Of a stretch of DNA of 64,000 nucleotides, positions 17,605-26,998 are shown piece after piece; the stretch's first letter is position 1; each line of letters starts with the position of its first letter. This DNA comes from Psychrobium sp051201665 (lineage in GTDB: Bacteria; Pseudomonadota; Gammaproteobacteria; Enterobacterales; Psychrobiaceae). A program made the translations under genes and the position numbers. The stretch is taken from NCBI RefSeq assembly GCF_051201665.1, contig NZ_CP179210.1:1054001-1118000 (forward strand), read 5' to 3'. The notes under the pieces are model-generated. The model was not told the DNA's origin. It saw only the letters and a program-made list of their open reading frames with translations, and searched no databases.

Positions 17605-18885
17605 TCAGTCAATGATAGGTAGAATGATTAGTACACTTAAGCCGCCTTGATCACGATTATTAAATATTAACTTTCCTTCATGGGCTTCAATAATTTCACG
17701 ACAAAGTGCCAGTCCTAACCCTGTGCCTGAATGTTTTGTTGAATAAAAGGGCAGTAGCGCATTTTGAATCACCTCGGCAGACATTCCGCTGCCATTATCA
17801 TTAATGGTTATTTCAAGGCCATGAGCTGTCGTATCAAAATTGATGCTGATCTTGCCACTTGCATCGGCTTCATGAGCGTTTTTGAGTACGTTAATAAATA
17901 CCTGTTCAAGTTGAGCAAGATCACCATCAATTGAGGTACTTGGCAAGGCACTGAGCAGTTCAAACGGATAAAGTGTTTGTAACTGCTCAACCAACTCTGG
18001 CCACATAATTGGTTGCTTGTGGGGGAGCTTAACCTTAGTTAACGTGGCATACCCCTTAATGAAATCATTGAGGTGATTCACACGGCCACTAATGGTATTA
18101 AAAACGCGGTTTAAGCGTGGTTCATCAAGGTTTTTAGCCAGTAATTCACCGCTGTGACACATCGAGCTAATTGGCGCGATAGAATTATTGAGCTCATGAC
18201 TGATGACGCTGATGACTTTTTTCCATGTCGCTACTTCTTGTTTCGATAACTCTTGGGTAATCGTTTTGAGTAAAAAGAGTTTATGGCGCGCTTGGTGGAT
18301 GGTGACGCTAGAGTTAGTGACGTGCCACGCTTGTTGTGCGCCTTGGCTGTCGGTTAATGTAAAAATCGTTTCACCGTGATGATTTAACGCATGTTGAAAC
18401 TCCGGTGCAAGTGAATTAACCAAGCTTGTCCACTGTCGTCCGACAATTGAGCCATTGAGTTCAAATGCTTGCTGAGCGCTGTTATTGGTAAATACGATTG
18501 TATCGCGATGATCCACCAAAATAGTCACCATAGGGGACGCATTAAGCACTTTGTCTAACATCATCTCGCGTTGATAAAGTCGTTGTCGTTCATCTCGTAA
18601 TTTGGAACATGTCTGATTGAAGGCGTCAATAATTGGATTGTAGCTCTTCTCTTTTTGATGATTCAAACTCACAGAAAAATCATTGTCTCGCAAACTTTGT
18701 AATCCATGGTCAAGGCTCTGTAAGATAATTTGATGACGCTTGAATTGTCGCTTAAGCAATTTAAAGGTGGCGAGGAGTGAGCAGGCAAAAAATACCATCG
18801 TTGCGATAGGGTACTGCGGGCCCCAAAAATACGCCGTCGCCATCACGCCTGCGTGAAGTAAGCCTAATGAAATAATTAACCACAT
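17605..18885 (-). CDS. NtrY-like sensor histidine kinase
   Basis: The 426-residue kinase has two N-terminal membrane helices (residues 1-40), a HAMP-like linker, a PAS domain (about 105-215), a phosphoacceptor box VISHELNNSIAPISS, and ATP-binding N (NVLKNAHEA), G1 (DNGSGM), F (LPFYSTK) and G2 (GTGLGLALCR) boxes. The periplasmic loop is minimal, so the signal may be sensed in the membrane or at the PAS domain. It is the last gene of a six-gene operon and directly follows its cognate regulator gene (1-bp gap). Confidence 0.88.
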   Translation of the reverse strand: MWLIISLGLLHAGVMATAYFWGPQYPIATMVFFACSLLATFKLLKRQFKRHQIILQSLDHGLQSLRDNDFSVSLNHQKEKSYNPIIDAFNQTCSKLRDERQRLYQREMMLDKVLNASPMVTILVDHRDTIVFTNNSAQQAFELNGSIVGRQWTSLVNSLAPEFQHALNHHGETIFTLTDSQGAQQAWHVTNSSVTIHQARHKLFLLKTITQELSKQEVATWKKVISVISHELNNSIAPISSMCHSGELLAKNLDEPRLNRVFNTISGRVNHLNDFIKGYATLTKVKLPHKQPIMWPELVEQLQTLYPFELLSALPSTSIDGDLAQLEQVFINVLKNAHEADASGKISINFDTTAHGLEITINDNGSGMSAEVIQNALLPFYSTKHSGTGLGLALCREIIEAHEGKLIFNNRDQGGLSVLIILPIID

Positions 18886-18886
18886 A

Positions 18887-20185
18887 TTAGCTGTCCGATT
18901 CTTGACTGATTTGATGCTTTTCGATGCGGCGATACAATGCTTGTCGGCTCATGCCTAGCTCATTGGCTGCACGTGCAATAACCCATTGATGTTTATCTAA
19001 TACCGATTTTAATAGCGTTTTATCATCGTCGATTTTTATTGGCGTGAATGCTTGGTTTGCTAGCATAAAGTGCTCACTGAGCAATAAGTTGTCGCTACAG
19101 AGTACAACAGCACGTTTACAGTGATTTTCCAATTCACGTACATTGCCATGCCATGGTTGCTTTGGAAGTAACTGTTTAACGTCTTCACTTAGTTGATAGT
19201 CGTCGCCAATAAAATGGTAAGTTAGCGGTAAAATGTCATCTTGTCGTTGATTAAGTGGCGGTAGGTTAAGCTCCACGACATTGAGTCGATAGTATAAATC
19301 TTCGCGAAACAAATTGTCTTTGATGGCTTGTAATAAGTCACTATTTGTCGCGCTTATTACACGAACATCAACGCTAATAGTTTCACTTGAACCAACACGT
19401 TCGAATTGACCTGTTTGTAGCACCCGCAGTAATTTCATTTGCCCTGCTAGTGGCAAATTGCCAATTTCATCTAGGAATAAAGTGCCGCCATCAGCAGCTT
19501 CAAAACGCCCTAGGCGCATTGACGTAGCACCAGTGTATGCGCCTTTTTCGGCGCCAAACAATTCAGCTTCCATTAATTCACTGGCCAGTGCTCCCATATT
19601 GACCTTAATAAAAGGCTGCGCACTGCGCGGAGAATTCTGATGAATATAATCGGCAATACGCTCTTTACCACTGCCATTGGCACCAGTAATTAACACGCTA
19701 ATATCGCTAGCTGCTACTTTTCCTGCCATAGCGATGAGTTGTTTCATTGGTGCACTTTCAATGATCAGTTGGTTAGTTACTGATGATATCTTTTGTGATT
19801 TAGCTGGCGTGTTCTGTTGAACATTTTCACTAATGGTTTGCAGTAATTTTGTGTCGTTCCACGGTTTAGGTAAGTAATCGGCGGCGCCTGATTTTACAAG
19901 TTCAATAGCTGTTTCTAATTGGCTCCACGCGGTAATAACAATAATAGGTGTATCAGGCGTTATGTCTTTAAATTGATAGAAAAGAGACTTTCCCTCAGCA
20001 CCAGAAGTAGTGCCTTGACTAAAATTCATGTCTTGAATGATTAGATCTATCTGTTGATTGGTTGCCGCGATAACAGCGTCTTTTACAGTACTCGCGGTTA
20101 CTACCTGATAATCATGCAGGCTAAGTAGTAAATCTAGAGCGTCTAAAATATCATGGTTGTCATCAACCACTAGGATCCGCTTCAT
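18887..20185 (-). CDS. NtrC-family sigma-54-dependent response regulator
   Basis: The 432-residue protein has a receiver domain (residues 1-120, phospho-acceptor Asp in LIIQDMNF), an AAA+ domain (about 150-375) with Walker A GANGSGKE and the sigma-54 contact loop GAYTGA, and a Fis-type helix-turn-helix at the C-terminus (ANELGMSRQALYRRIEKH). It should bind enhancer-like sites and activate sigma-54 promoters. A matching promoter and palindromes lie upstream of the operon's first gene (24858-25009). The TTG at 20191 is possible, but ATG 20185 has a better-placed GGGAA. Confidence 0.9.
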   Translation of the reverse strand: MKRILVVDDNHDILDALDLLLSLHDYQVVTASTVKDAVIAATNQQIDLIIQDMNFSQGTTSGAEGKSLFYQFKDITPDTPIIVITAWSQLETAIELVKSGAADYLPKPWNDTKLLQTISENVQQNTPAKSQKISSVTNQLIIESAPMKQLIAMAGKVAASDISVLITGANGSGKERIADYIHQNSPRSAQPFIKVNMGALASELMEAELFGAEKGAYTGATSMRLGRFEAADGGTLFLDEIGNLPLAGQMKLLRVLQTGQFERVGSSETISVDVRVISATNSDLLQAIKDNLFREDLYYRLNVVELNLPPLNQRQDDILPLTYHFIGDDYQLSEDVKQLLPKQPWHGNVRELENHCKRAVVLCSDNLLLSEHFMLANQAFTPIKIDDDKTLLKSVLDKHQWVIARAANELGMSRQALYRRIEKHQISQESDS

Positions 20186-20209
20186 TAACAATTCCCGTTG
20201 TTCTTATTT

Positions 20210-20233
20210 TGTCGCCACGACAACGTGGCGACA
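20210..20233. other. Perfect intergenic hairpin inside the ABC/two-component operon
   Basis: A 10-bp perfect stem (TGTCGCCACG and complement) with a 4-base loop lies between the second permease gene and the regulator gene. On the transcribed strand it is followed by an A-rich stretch, not by T residues. It is therefore more likely an RNA processing or stability element than a terminator. It may set different expression of exporter and regulator genes. Confidence 0.5.
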
Positions 20234-20251
20234 TTTATTATTGTTATTATT

Positions 20252-21493
20252 TTATAAAGTGCGAGTTGCAATCACTGGCGAAATCTTTGTTGTTTTATAC
20301 GCCGGTAACCAAGTGGCTAAGGTGCCGGCCGCAAAGACAATAAATACCGCTAGAGCATACAATATTACGTCTGGCTTATCGATAGTTATTACTTGTGATA
20401 AGGCAACATTAAGTCCAATCATTGTTGCAATCCCGAGTAAGCTCGCGCCAAAATTTAGTAACCAGTTTTCACTAAATACATACAACATGATGTCTTTTTT
20501 ACGAGCGCCAAGCGCGCGACGAATACCGATGAACTTACGCTGTTGTGTTACGTGAAAATGGGCATGAGCAAAGCTGCTTACGACAGTAACAACAATCATT
20601 AAAATAGATAGTAATCCGAATAAACTCGCAAGCCCTGATTCTTGACTGTAAAACTTCTTAAGTCTGGTGCTCATGCTTTGTACTCTAATAATATCGCGCT
20701 CTGGTTGCACGGATAAAATCGTGTCACGTAGCTGTGCTTGAACTTGCGCTACCTTACCCGGCTCAACACGGACAACATAGTTCTGAATAAAATCAGACTG
20801 CGAATACATGAAGCTTGAAAATACGCCGAAGTATTTTGAATTCCCCCGAGTATGATTAGGGCTAATAACGAAGTCCTTTGCAATGCCAACAACACGGCCG
20901 CTATTGGTTAGCTCACCAATCGCTGATTTGTTTGGGAACACGGCTTTGGCAAGTGATTCTGTCAAGATAATATTGGTATCGTCGCTACTGCCACGATTAT
21001 CTGAATAGAATCTATCAGTAAAATCATCAAGTGTTGTTAGGGCTCGGCCTTCAATAATTTCAACGCCAAGGTTTTCTAGTCCAATTTCGCTGCTAAAGAA
21101 CTTTGGAACGTATTGTAATTCAAGCGCTAAGGTAGCGTTTTCAGGGAAGTCGGCTGGTTGGATATTACCATTCCAACCGCCATTTTGAATAGGCAATTGG
21201 TTGTAATGCGCTACGCTGATGACGCCATCGAGCGCGGTGATTTTAGCAATGTCTTGTTTGGCGATTGAGCGAAAATAATCAGTATCGCGAAAAGCGCCTG
21301 AAGTTGGCAGTAACTCAACGGTAATGAGCTGTTCAACGTCAAACCCTAATGGTCGTTTTAATTTTTCGATGGCACTGGCGGTTAATATAACGGTGTTAAC
21401 CATTAAGCCAATAGTGAGGCTTAATTGAAGTAATAATAGTGCCGTCGCAAATTTTCTCAGGCGTAATGCTTTTAGGAGCGCTTTAATATTCAT
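20252..21493 (-). CDS. MacB/FtsX-like ABC transporter permease (second)
   Basis: The 413-residue protein has the MacB permease layout: one N-terminal helix (residues 15-40), a large periplasmic domain (about 45-280), then three C-terminal helices with the FtsX core (ending LATWLPAYKTTKISP). Transporters of this type are mechanotransmitters that drive periplasmic export or lipoprotein and peptide efflux. It lies 9 bp downstream of the other permease gene and probably pairs with it as a heterodimer. Confidence 0.87.
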   Translation of the reverse strand: MNIKALLKALRLRKFATALLLLQLSLTIGLMVNTVILTASAIEKLKRPLGFDVEQLITVELLPTSGAFRDTDYFRSIAKQDIAKITALDGVISVAHYNQLPIQNGGWNGNIQPADFPENATLALELQYVPKFFSSEIGLENLGVEIIEGRALTTLDDFTDRFYSDNRGSSDDTNIILTESLAKAVFPNKSAIGELTNSGRVVGIAKDFVISPNHTRGNSKYFGVFSSFMYSQSDFIQNYVVRVEPGKVAQVQAQLRDTILSVQPERDIIRVQSMSTRLKKFYSQESGLASLFGLLSILMIVVTVVSSFAHAHFHVTQQRKFIGIRRALGARKKDIMLYVFSENWLLNFGASLLGIATMIGLNVALSQVITIDKPDVILYALAVFIVFAAGTLATWLPAYKTTKISPVIATRTL

Positions 21494-21502
21494 GGGGAGG
21501 CC

Positions 21503-22792
21503 TTATTTTAACGTGGTCGATAACGACGTTTGACATGAACGAATTAGCGGATAAATCATGCTAATGAATGAAGTTGACAGGGCAATAATGACACCAAATA
21601 TAATAAGTGATGCATCGATATCACTGGTGTACTGAAGCTTTGGAAATAAACTCATTGATATATTTAAGAATACCCAGCCAAAGACGAGCGCCAGCGCCGC
21701 ACAGCACAAGCCAATAATCATGCTTTCTACTAGTCCTTGGTAAAAAATATCCTTAATACGAGCGCCTATTGCGCGGCGCAGACCTGTCTCAAATCGCGCG
21801 CTGTGATAACGTGCAAGAAGCAAACTACTGGCATTAAAAATACACACGGCTAAGAATAGTGACGTGGCTATCGCGAAAGCCAACATGCGCTCGTCAACAA
21901 CGTTGTGATGTTCTAACCATTGATTGACGTCTAATAAACGGTTGTCGTTAGCGCGTAAGAAATCGCCTTGCTCTTTTCTATGCTGTGAGTAATTATCCAG
22001 GTATTGTTGCATTGCTAATTTTTGGTGCGGTGTGTCTAGCTGTACAAATGATTGAATAAAAAAACCATTCTTACCACGATTATCAGAGACACTATTAATG
22101 CGCTCTGTCGCAGAGCTTTGCACGTTGATTGCCCATTCGCTGTCCATCGCTGTTTCGATAGGTGCAAATATGTCATCACTGATATTAAATGCTTGCGTGC
22201 CAGTAACATGATAGAACATTGGTTTAACAACCCAAGGTTTTAATACCCCAACAACTTCAAAAGATTTTCCATCAATTTCAATGGTTTTTCCTACGCTATC
22301 ACCGCCATTAAATACTTGCTGATTTAATGAGTCACCAATGACAACTTGTTTAGCATGATCTTCTTTCCATGCTCCGCCAAATGCAAAAGGGGCATCCATC
22401 ATTGGGAAAAAGTCTGGCGTGGTTGCTCTAACAACCGCAGGGTAACGAGACAAATTATCTGAGTTTATGTCACGTGTATAAACCTTTGATTGATAATGCA
22501 CTAGTGTATTTGTCGCAATGTCATTTTTTAGAATATGCATCGCATCGTCATAACGCATGGTTTCACGTAAACGGGCGTCTGGATTCTCGTTCGGCCAAAT
22601 ATTTAATGTAACATTGAAAATTCGATCACTTTTTTGAGGGATGGGATCGTTAGCCATTGATTTGATAATCGCGATATTCGCTAAAAAAACACCAACACCA
22701 ACGGCCAATGTTGAAATCATTAAGATAAAAAACAAGCGATTTCGCTTTAAATTTCTTACGCTTAATTTGAGGTAATAATTAAACATTTCCAT
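21503..22792 (-). CDS. MacB/FtsX-like ABC transporter permease (first)
   Basis: The 429-residue protein has the same architecture as its neighbour: N-terminal helix at 18-42 (LFFILMISTLAVGVGVFLAN), a periplasmic MacB_PCD-like domain and three C-terminal helices with FETGLRRAIGARIKDI, a conserved cytoplasmic coupling segment. The two permeases are clearly diverged, implying a heterodimer. AAGGAATTATC is the ribosome site. It is the third gene of the operon, 9 bp after the ATPase gene. Confidence 0.87.
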   Translation of the reverse strand: MEMFNYYLKLSVRNLKRNRLFFILMISTLAVGVGVFLANIAIIKSMANDPIPQKSDRIFNVTLNIWPNENPDARLRETMRYDDAMHILKNDIATNTLVHYQSKVYTRDINSDNLSRYPAVVRATTPDFFPMMDAPFAFGGAWKEDHAKQVVIGDSLNQQVFNGGDSVGKTIEIDGKSFEVVGVLKPWVVKPMFYHVTGTQAFNISDDIFAPIETAMDSEWAINVQSSATERINSVSDNRGKNGFFIQSFVQLDTPHQKLAMQQYLDNYSQHRKEQGDFLRANDNRLLDVNQWLEHHNVVDERMLAFAIATSLFLAVCIFNASSLLLARYHSARFETGLRRAIGARIKDIFYQGLVESMIIGLCCAALALVFGWVFLNISMSLFPKLQYTSDIDASLIIFGVIIALSTSFISMIYPLIRSCQTSLSTTLK

Positions 22793-22801
22793 GATAATTC
22801 C

Positions 22802-23515
22802 TTAAGCGTTAACTTCGATAGGCGCGTTAGTTTTTTCTGGCGCGTACACACTGTGATCAGTAATTTGTCCATCAATCACCTGTACATTACGACCAACACT
22901 GCGTGCTTGCTCTGGGTCGTGAGTTACCATAATAATGGTACTGCCAGCTTCATTTAAAGTGTGTAACAACTCCATTACTTGACGAGCCATCAGTGAATCA
23001 AGGTTACCTGTTGGCTCATCGGCAAGCAGGATTTTTGGCTCACCAGCAAGTGCTCTGGCGATAGCGACACGTTGTTGTTGGCCGCCAGATAGTTGGCTTG
23101 GTAAATAGTTTGCGCGACTTGCTAATCCGACTTGTTCTAAAGCATTAGCAATACGGCGCTTTCGCTCGGCAGCATTAAAACCGCGATAGCGTAGTGGCAT
23201 ATCAATATTATCAAACAGGTTAAAGTCCGGAATGAGATTATAGTTTTGAAAAATAAAGCCAATTTTCTCGTTACGTAGTCGCGACAATTCATCATCATTG
23301 AGCCCTTGGATATTAACGCCGTCTAATTCGTATGAGCCTTGGTCGAATCCATCGAGCAAGCCAGCAACATTTAAGAATGTTGATTTGCCCGAGCCAGACG
23401 GCCCTGTTACTGCGACGAATTCGCCTGCTTTTACGTCTAAACTAAAATCACGTAGTGCATGTGTTTGAATGGTATCGCTGCGATAAATTCGGCTGATGTT
23501 GTTCATGTTAAGCAT
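22802..23515 (-). CDS. LolD/MacB-type ABC transporter ATP-binding protein
   Basis: The 237-residue ATPase shows Walker A GPSGSGKST, the signature LSGGQQQR, Walker B ILLADEPTGNLD and a switch histidine in VTHD. The GNLDS sequence after Walker B is typical of the LolD/MacB/FtsE group and fits the FtsX-like permeases downstream. It is the second gene of the operon, 35 bp after the membrane-fusion gene. Confidence 0.92.
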   Translation of the reverse strand: MLNMNNISRIYRSDTIQTHALRDFSLDVKAGEFVAVTGPSGSGKSTFLNVAGLLDGFDQGSYELDGVNIQGLNDDELSRLRNEKIGFIFQNYNLIPDFNLFDNIDMPLRYRGFNAAERKRRIANALEQVGLASRANYLPSQLSGGQQQRVAIARALAGEPKILLADEPTGNLDSLMARQVMELLHTLNEAGSTIIMVTHDPEQARSVGRNVQVIDGQITDHSVYAPEKTNAPIEVNA

Positions 23516-23550
23516 AATTTTTCTTCCTAATTTGTTATTATTAATTGGTA

Positions 23551-24819
23551 TTAATCTAGTGAAACAGTAGGGTGTGTATCAAATTCTTGCGTTGATGAGA
23601 TAATAACCTCATCACCCGCTTTTAAACCGGAGGTTATTTCTACAAACTCAACACTTTGCGAGCCAATCGAAATCGGTTGTTTAGTTGCAAACTGATCATT
23701 GACGACATAGGCAGAGCGGCCGCCATCTGTTGATAAGAAACCACCACGTTTGACCATCAACACGTTGTCTTTTTTCTCAAACTCAATTCGAGCGTTTAGG
23801 CGTTGATTCTGACGAAGTTTTAACTCTTCATTATGTGCAATTGATACACGCACCATGACTTGGCTATTTTTAACTTCTGGCGATATAGATATGACTTTTC
23901 CAATGAGTGATTTGCCAGCAATTTTCATTTGAACATCAAGACCTAATCCTAAATCGTCCGCATAAAATTCTGGTACATTAAGCTCTGCCTCGTATTGTGT
24001 TAAATCCACAACAGTCATGATGGCTTGTGTATTAGATACACGTTCTTTCTTCTGCACTAACCAATTACCAACGACGCCCGCAACAGGCGCACGTACGTTC
24101 AGTAATTCGGCACGACGTTGCAACTCATCAACAACTAATTGCTGGCTTTTGACTGAGAAGTCTCGTGTTTGATTTTCAAACTCTAGGCGTTTCTTAGCAA
24201 GCTCAACACGTTTTTGAGCGTGTTTAAAAAGCAATTCATTTTCTAATTTTGAGTCTCGTTTAGTCACTAAATCCAGCTCACTGATAACTTGTTTATCAAA
24301 TGAAATTTCAGCGCGTTTTAACTCACGGCTACTTGCATTTAAACGAACCTTTGCAGTGTCTAGACTGCGTTCTAAATCTAATTGTGCTTCACTGTCACGT
24401 AACTCGCCGCGATTCGCATCAATTTTTAATCGCTCGAGCTTGGCATTGGCTTGTTTGATTTGTGATTGTAGTTCAGGGCTTAAAATTGTTGCGACAATAT
24501 CGTCTTGCGCAACAATATCACCTGGTTTAGCAAGTAAGGTTACTTGTCCTGCTTCTGAGCTATAAAGGGTAGGCGCGTTTGCCGCAACTAACTTACCGTT
24601 GACCGCAATATCGCGTACCAGAGTGCCAGTAAATGCAGTTGCTTTCATCACGGACTGAGATTCAACGCTCGGTGTGCTGTTAACCCATTGGCTAAGCGTT
24701 GGTAGACTAATCCAAGCTAAGCCCATAATGACAACAGTGCTAATTACAATCTTTTTCCATGGTTTAGCATTTGCAGTTGTCGTGATTACTTCGTCTTGTC
24801 CATCTGTTCCATTAATCAT
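23551..24819 (-). CDS. Periplasmic adaptor (HlyD/MacA-type) subunit
   Basis: The 422-residue protein has one N-terminal membrane helix (residues 23-42), split biotinyl-lipoyl motifs (around 85-110 and 225-250), a long alpha-hairpin coiled coil between them (about 110-220) and a beta-barrel domain. It links the inner-membrane ABC pump to an outer-membrane channel. No TolC-like gene is in the operon, so a shared TolC is presumed. It is the first gene of the operon, 39 bp downstream of a sigma-54-like promoter. Confidence 0.9.
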   Translation of the reverse strand: MINGTDGQDEVITTTANAKPWKKIVISTVVIMGLAWISLPTLSQWVNSTPSVESQSVMKATAFTGTLVRDIAVNGKLVAANAPTLYSSEAGQVTLLAKPGDIVAQDDIVATILSPELQSQIKQANAKLERLKIDANRGELRDSEAQLDLERSLDTAKVRLNASSRELKRAEISFDKQVISELDLVTKRDSKLENELLFKHAQKRVELAKKRLEFENQTRDFSVKSQQLVVDELQRRAELLNVRAPVAGVVGNWLVQKKERVSNTQAIMTVVDLTQYEAELNVPEFYADDLGLGLDVQMKIAGKSLIGKVISISPEVKNSQVMVRVSIAHNEELKLRQNQRLNARIEFEKKDNVLMVKRGGFLSTDGGRSAYVVNDQFATKQPISIGSQSVEFVEITSGLKAGDEVIISSTQEFDTHPTVSLD

Positions 24820-24857
24820 GTTGTTCTCATTTTATTGTCATGCGTATACCCTATGGC

Positions 24858-24874
24858 TGCGAGTTGTGTGCCAA
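24858..24874 (-). promoter_or_regulatory. Sigma-54 promoter of the ABC/two-component operon
   Basis: The minus strand reads TTGGCACACAACTCGCA. The -24 GG and -12 GC are separated by exactly 10 bp. The -24 element TTGGCAC is a full consensus match, and the -12 element has one mismatch (TCGC for TTGC). It lies just upstream of the adaptor gene. The operon encodes its own NtrC-type activator, making autoregulation likely. Confidence 0.75.
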
Positions 24875-24938
24875 TATTTGAAGGTTATTTAAGTTGTTGT
24901 TTTAAATGAGTTAAATGTGTTTGTCGATATTGGTAAGT

Positions 24939-25009
24939 GTCCGCGCGGACGCTTGAAAGTGTCCGCAAGTGTCCGAAGTTTAGTAAACTGGACAGTAGGG
25001 TTACTGTCC
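24939..25009. promoter_or_regulatory. GTCC/GGAC palindromes, candidate enhancer sites for the NtrC-type regulator
   Basis: Three clustered elements lie 65-150 bp upstream of the sigma-54 promoter: the perfect palindrome GTCCGCGCGGAC (24939-24950), a direct pair GTCCGCAA/GTGTCCG (24961-24975), and GGACAGTA-GGGT-TACTGTCC with perfect 8-bp arms (24990-25009). The distance and symmetry fit upstream activating sites of an NtrC-family protein. They also lie just upstream of the divergent pseudouridine synthase gene. Confidence 0.65.
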
Positions 25010-25053
25010 GTACAGTGATAAAATAATGTGACTATTTATTCCCTAAGATTGTT

Positions 25054-25896
25054 ATGAGCGTATTTGAATTACATTTCCCCGTTGGACAGGCTATTAATAC
25101 TATTGAGCTGTTGTTTGATGCTTGTGAACGAGATGAGCGCCGCTTATCTAAGCAAGCACTTAAACAGGTGATGCAAAAGGGGGCTGTGTGGTTGACTGAT
25201 AATGGAAAAACAAGACGCTTAAGGCGTGCAAAGGCTCAGCTCAAAATAGGGCAGGAGCTGCACCTTTATTACAACAGCGATGCACTAAGTGATGATTTCG
25301 AGCATCCGATATTAATTGAAGACTGTGGTGCTTATAGTGTGTGGTATAAACCAAGTGGCATGATGAGTCAAGGCTCTAAATGGGGAGACCACAGTACTAT
25401 TGCGCGATTTGCAGAGCTTAATCTATCGCCACAGCGCCCTGCATTTTTAGTTCATCGTCTCGATAGGGCAACACAAGGTATCATAGTTGTTGCACATTCT
25501 AAGCGGGGAGTTCGTGAGTTAACTGGTCTATTTGAACAGCGAAAGATCACCAAAAAATATCAAGCAGTTGTTCAAGGGTACTTTGATGGCTTAAGAGAGT
25601 ATAAGACTGATATCGATGGTCGTAGTGCCTACACAAAGGCTTCGCTATTACGATATGACATAGATACTGATTATTCGTTGGTTGATGTAGAAATTGGCAC
25701 AGGTCGAAAACATCAAATTAGACGGCATTTGAGTGATGATGGTTTTGCAATTATTGGCGATAGATTACATGGTGATGCTGATGGTAGTACGGAATGTGAT
25801 TTACAGCTTTGCGCGTATTCACTGGCATTTGAATGCCCGTTGCTTAACAAGAAGCAGCAATTTGTTGTTGAACCTAAATTGCTGCTTTCGATTTAA
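25054..25896 (+). CDS. RluA-family pseudouridine synthase
   Basis: The 280-residue enzyme isomerises uridine to pseudouridine in RNA. The catalytic motif HRLDRATQGIIVVA contains the essential aspartate, and the family motif GTGRKHQIRRHL lies near residue 210. An S4-like N-terminal region may be present. The exact RNA target (rRNA or tRNA site) cannot be read from the sequence. It is single, divergent from the ABC operon and convergent with the acyltransferase gene (1-bp gap). Confidence 0.87.
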   Translation: MSVFELHFPVGQAINTIELLFDACERDERRLSKQALKQVMQKGAVWLTDNGKTRRLRRAKAQLKIGQELHLYYNSDALSDDFEHPILIEDCGAYSVWYKPSGMMSQGSKWGDHSTIARFAELNLSPQRPAFLVHRLDRATQGIIVVAHSKRGVRELTGLFEQRKITKKYQAVVQGYFDGLREYKTDIDGRSAYTKASLLRYDIDTDYSLVDVEIGTGRKHQIRRHLSDDGFAIIGDRLHGDADGSTECDLQLCAYSLAFECPLLNKKQQFVVEPKLLLSI

Positions 25897-25897
25897 A

Positions 25898-26998
25898 TTA
25901 TTCTACGCTTTCTTTTGCCAGCGCTGGGTTAGCGTACATGGTTAATAGCCAGCGCTGTTGGGCTTCTGTTAAATCATGCATACGTTCGGTTAACTCACCT
26001 AAAACACTATGTTCATGCTGACTATCTTCAAGCTTAGCTTTGGCTGCGATGTTTGAATCATATAGACGGTAGTTACTGATAATTTGTCGGTCAATGGCTG
26101 TGGCTACTGCTTTTGAGTCAGTAAATTCATCTTGCAGTGGTTGTCCAAATTCAATATGAATACGCCCTTTATAGCCCAACAGGCCTTGGGTAATGCTATT
26201 GAGATCTTCATTGGCATCTTTTGTATATTCGCCGGTCTCTTCAATCGTCGCTAGCTCAATTGCTTTATGATTATCGCAAGGATCGTATTCATAACTAATA
26301 GACACTGGCACAATATTAAGTTGGTTAATGTACTCTTCAATAGATTGTGTCTTAGGTTTGTTAAGTAGCAACATTGATATGAGCGCTGCATTAGTTTTAT
26401 CTAAACCGTCTTTAGCACGGCCTTCACGCTGTGCAATCCAGATGTTTTGCTGATTTTCAGTAATGGTATGGTGAATATAAGCTGATAAGTTTTTAGAGTT
26501 AGTGAGCATTTCGCGCTTACTGCTAGCGCTGCGTTTAACAATGAAGCTCTTATTAAGACGCATTAAATCAGATATCCACGGCTTACTTAATAAGTTATCA
26601 CCAATGGCAATTTCTACAGTGCTAACACCACTGCGATACAGAGCAAGGTTTACCAGGGCTGGGTCGAGTGCGATATCACGGTGATTACTAATAAATAACG
26701 TTGGCTTGCTCATGTCTAGCGATGTTAGACCTTCAAAACTAAAACCATCGGTACTTTTTTTGATTAAGCGATGGAGATACTTTGCGACTTCTGTTTGAAA
26801 CTCTTCCACACTATTAATGCGTTTTAGACGCCACTTTAAAAAATGCTTTACCAGTGTACGGCTTAATGATGGCGCAATTGCGTAAATTCGCGGGATGACA
26901 TAGCTCGCAATTGACGCTTGCAAAGCTGGCTCATTCATGAGGTTTTTAACAATAGCTGGCGCTTCGCTATCGCGAAAAGGTCTAATATCATCAAACAT
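25898..26998 (-). CDS. PlsC-like 1-acylglycerol-3-phosphate acyltransferase family protein
   Basis: The 366-residue protein has the lysophospholipid acyltransferase core (about 90-270) with NHRDIALDP, a variant of the HX4D catalytic motif with one extra residue, and the substrate motif REGRAKDG. An extra N-terminal region of about 90 residues and a C-terminal tail distinguish it from housekeeping PlsC (about 245 residues). It may act in membrane-lipid remodelling. The substrate is unknown. Confidence 0.78.
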   Translation of the reverse strand: MFDDIRPFRDSEAPAIVKNLMNEPALQASIASYVIPRIYAIAPSLSRTLVKHFLKWRLKRINSVEEFQTEVAKYLHRLIKKSTDGFSFEGLTSLDMSKPTLFISNHRDIALDPALVNLALYRSGVSTVEIAIGDNLLSKPWISDLMRLNKSFIVKRSASSKREMLTNSKNLSAYIHHTITENQQNIWIAQREGRAKDGLDKTNAALISMLLLNKPKTQSIEEYINQLNIVPVSISYEYDPCDNHKAIELATIEETGEYTKDANEDLNSITQGLLGYKGRIHIEFGQPLQDEFTDSKAVATAIDRQIISNYRLYDSNIAAKAKLEDSQHEHSVLGELTERMHDLTEAQQRWLLTMYANPALAKESVE

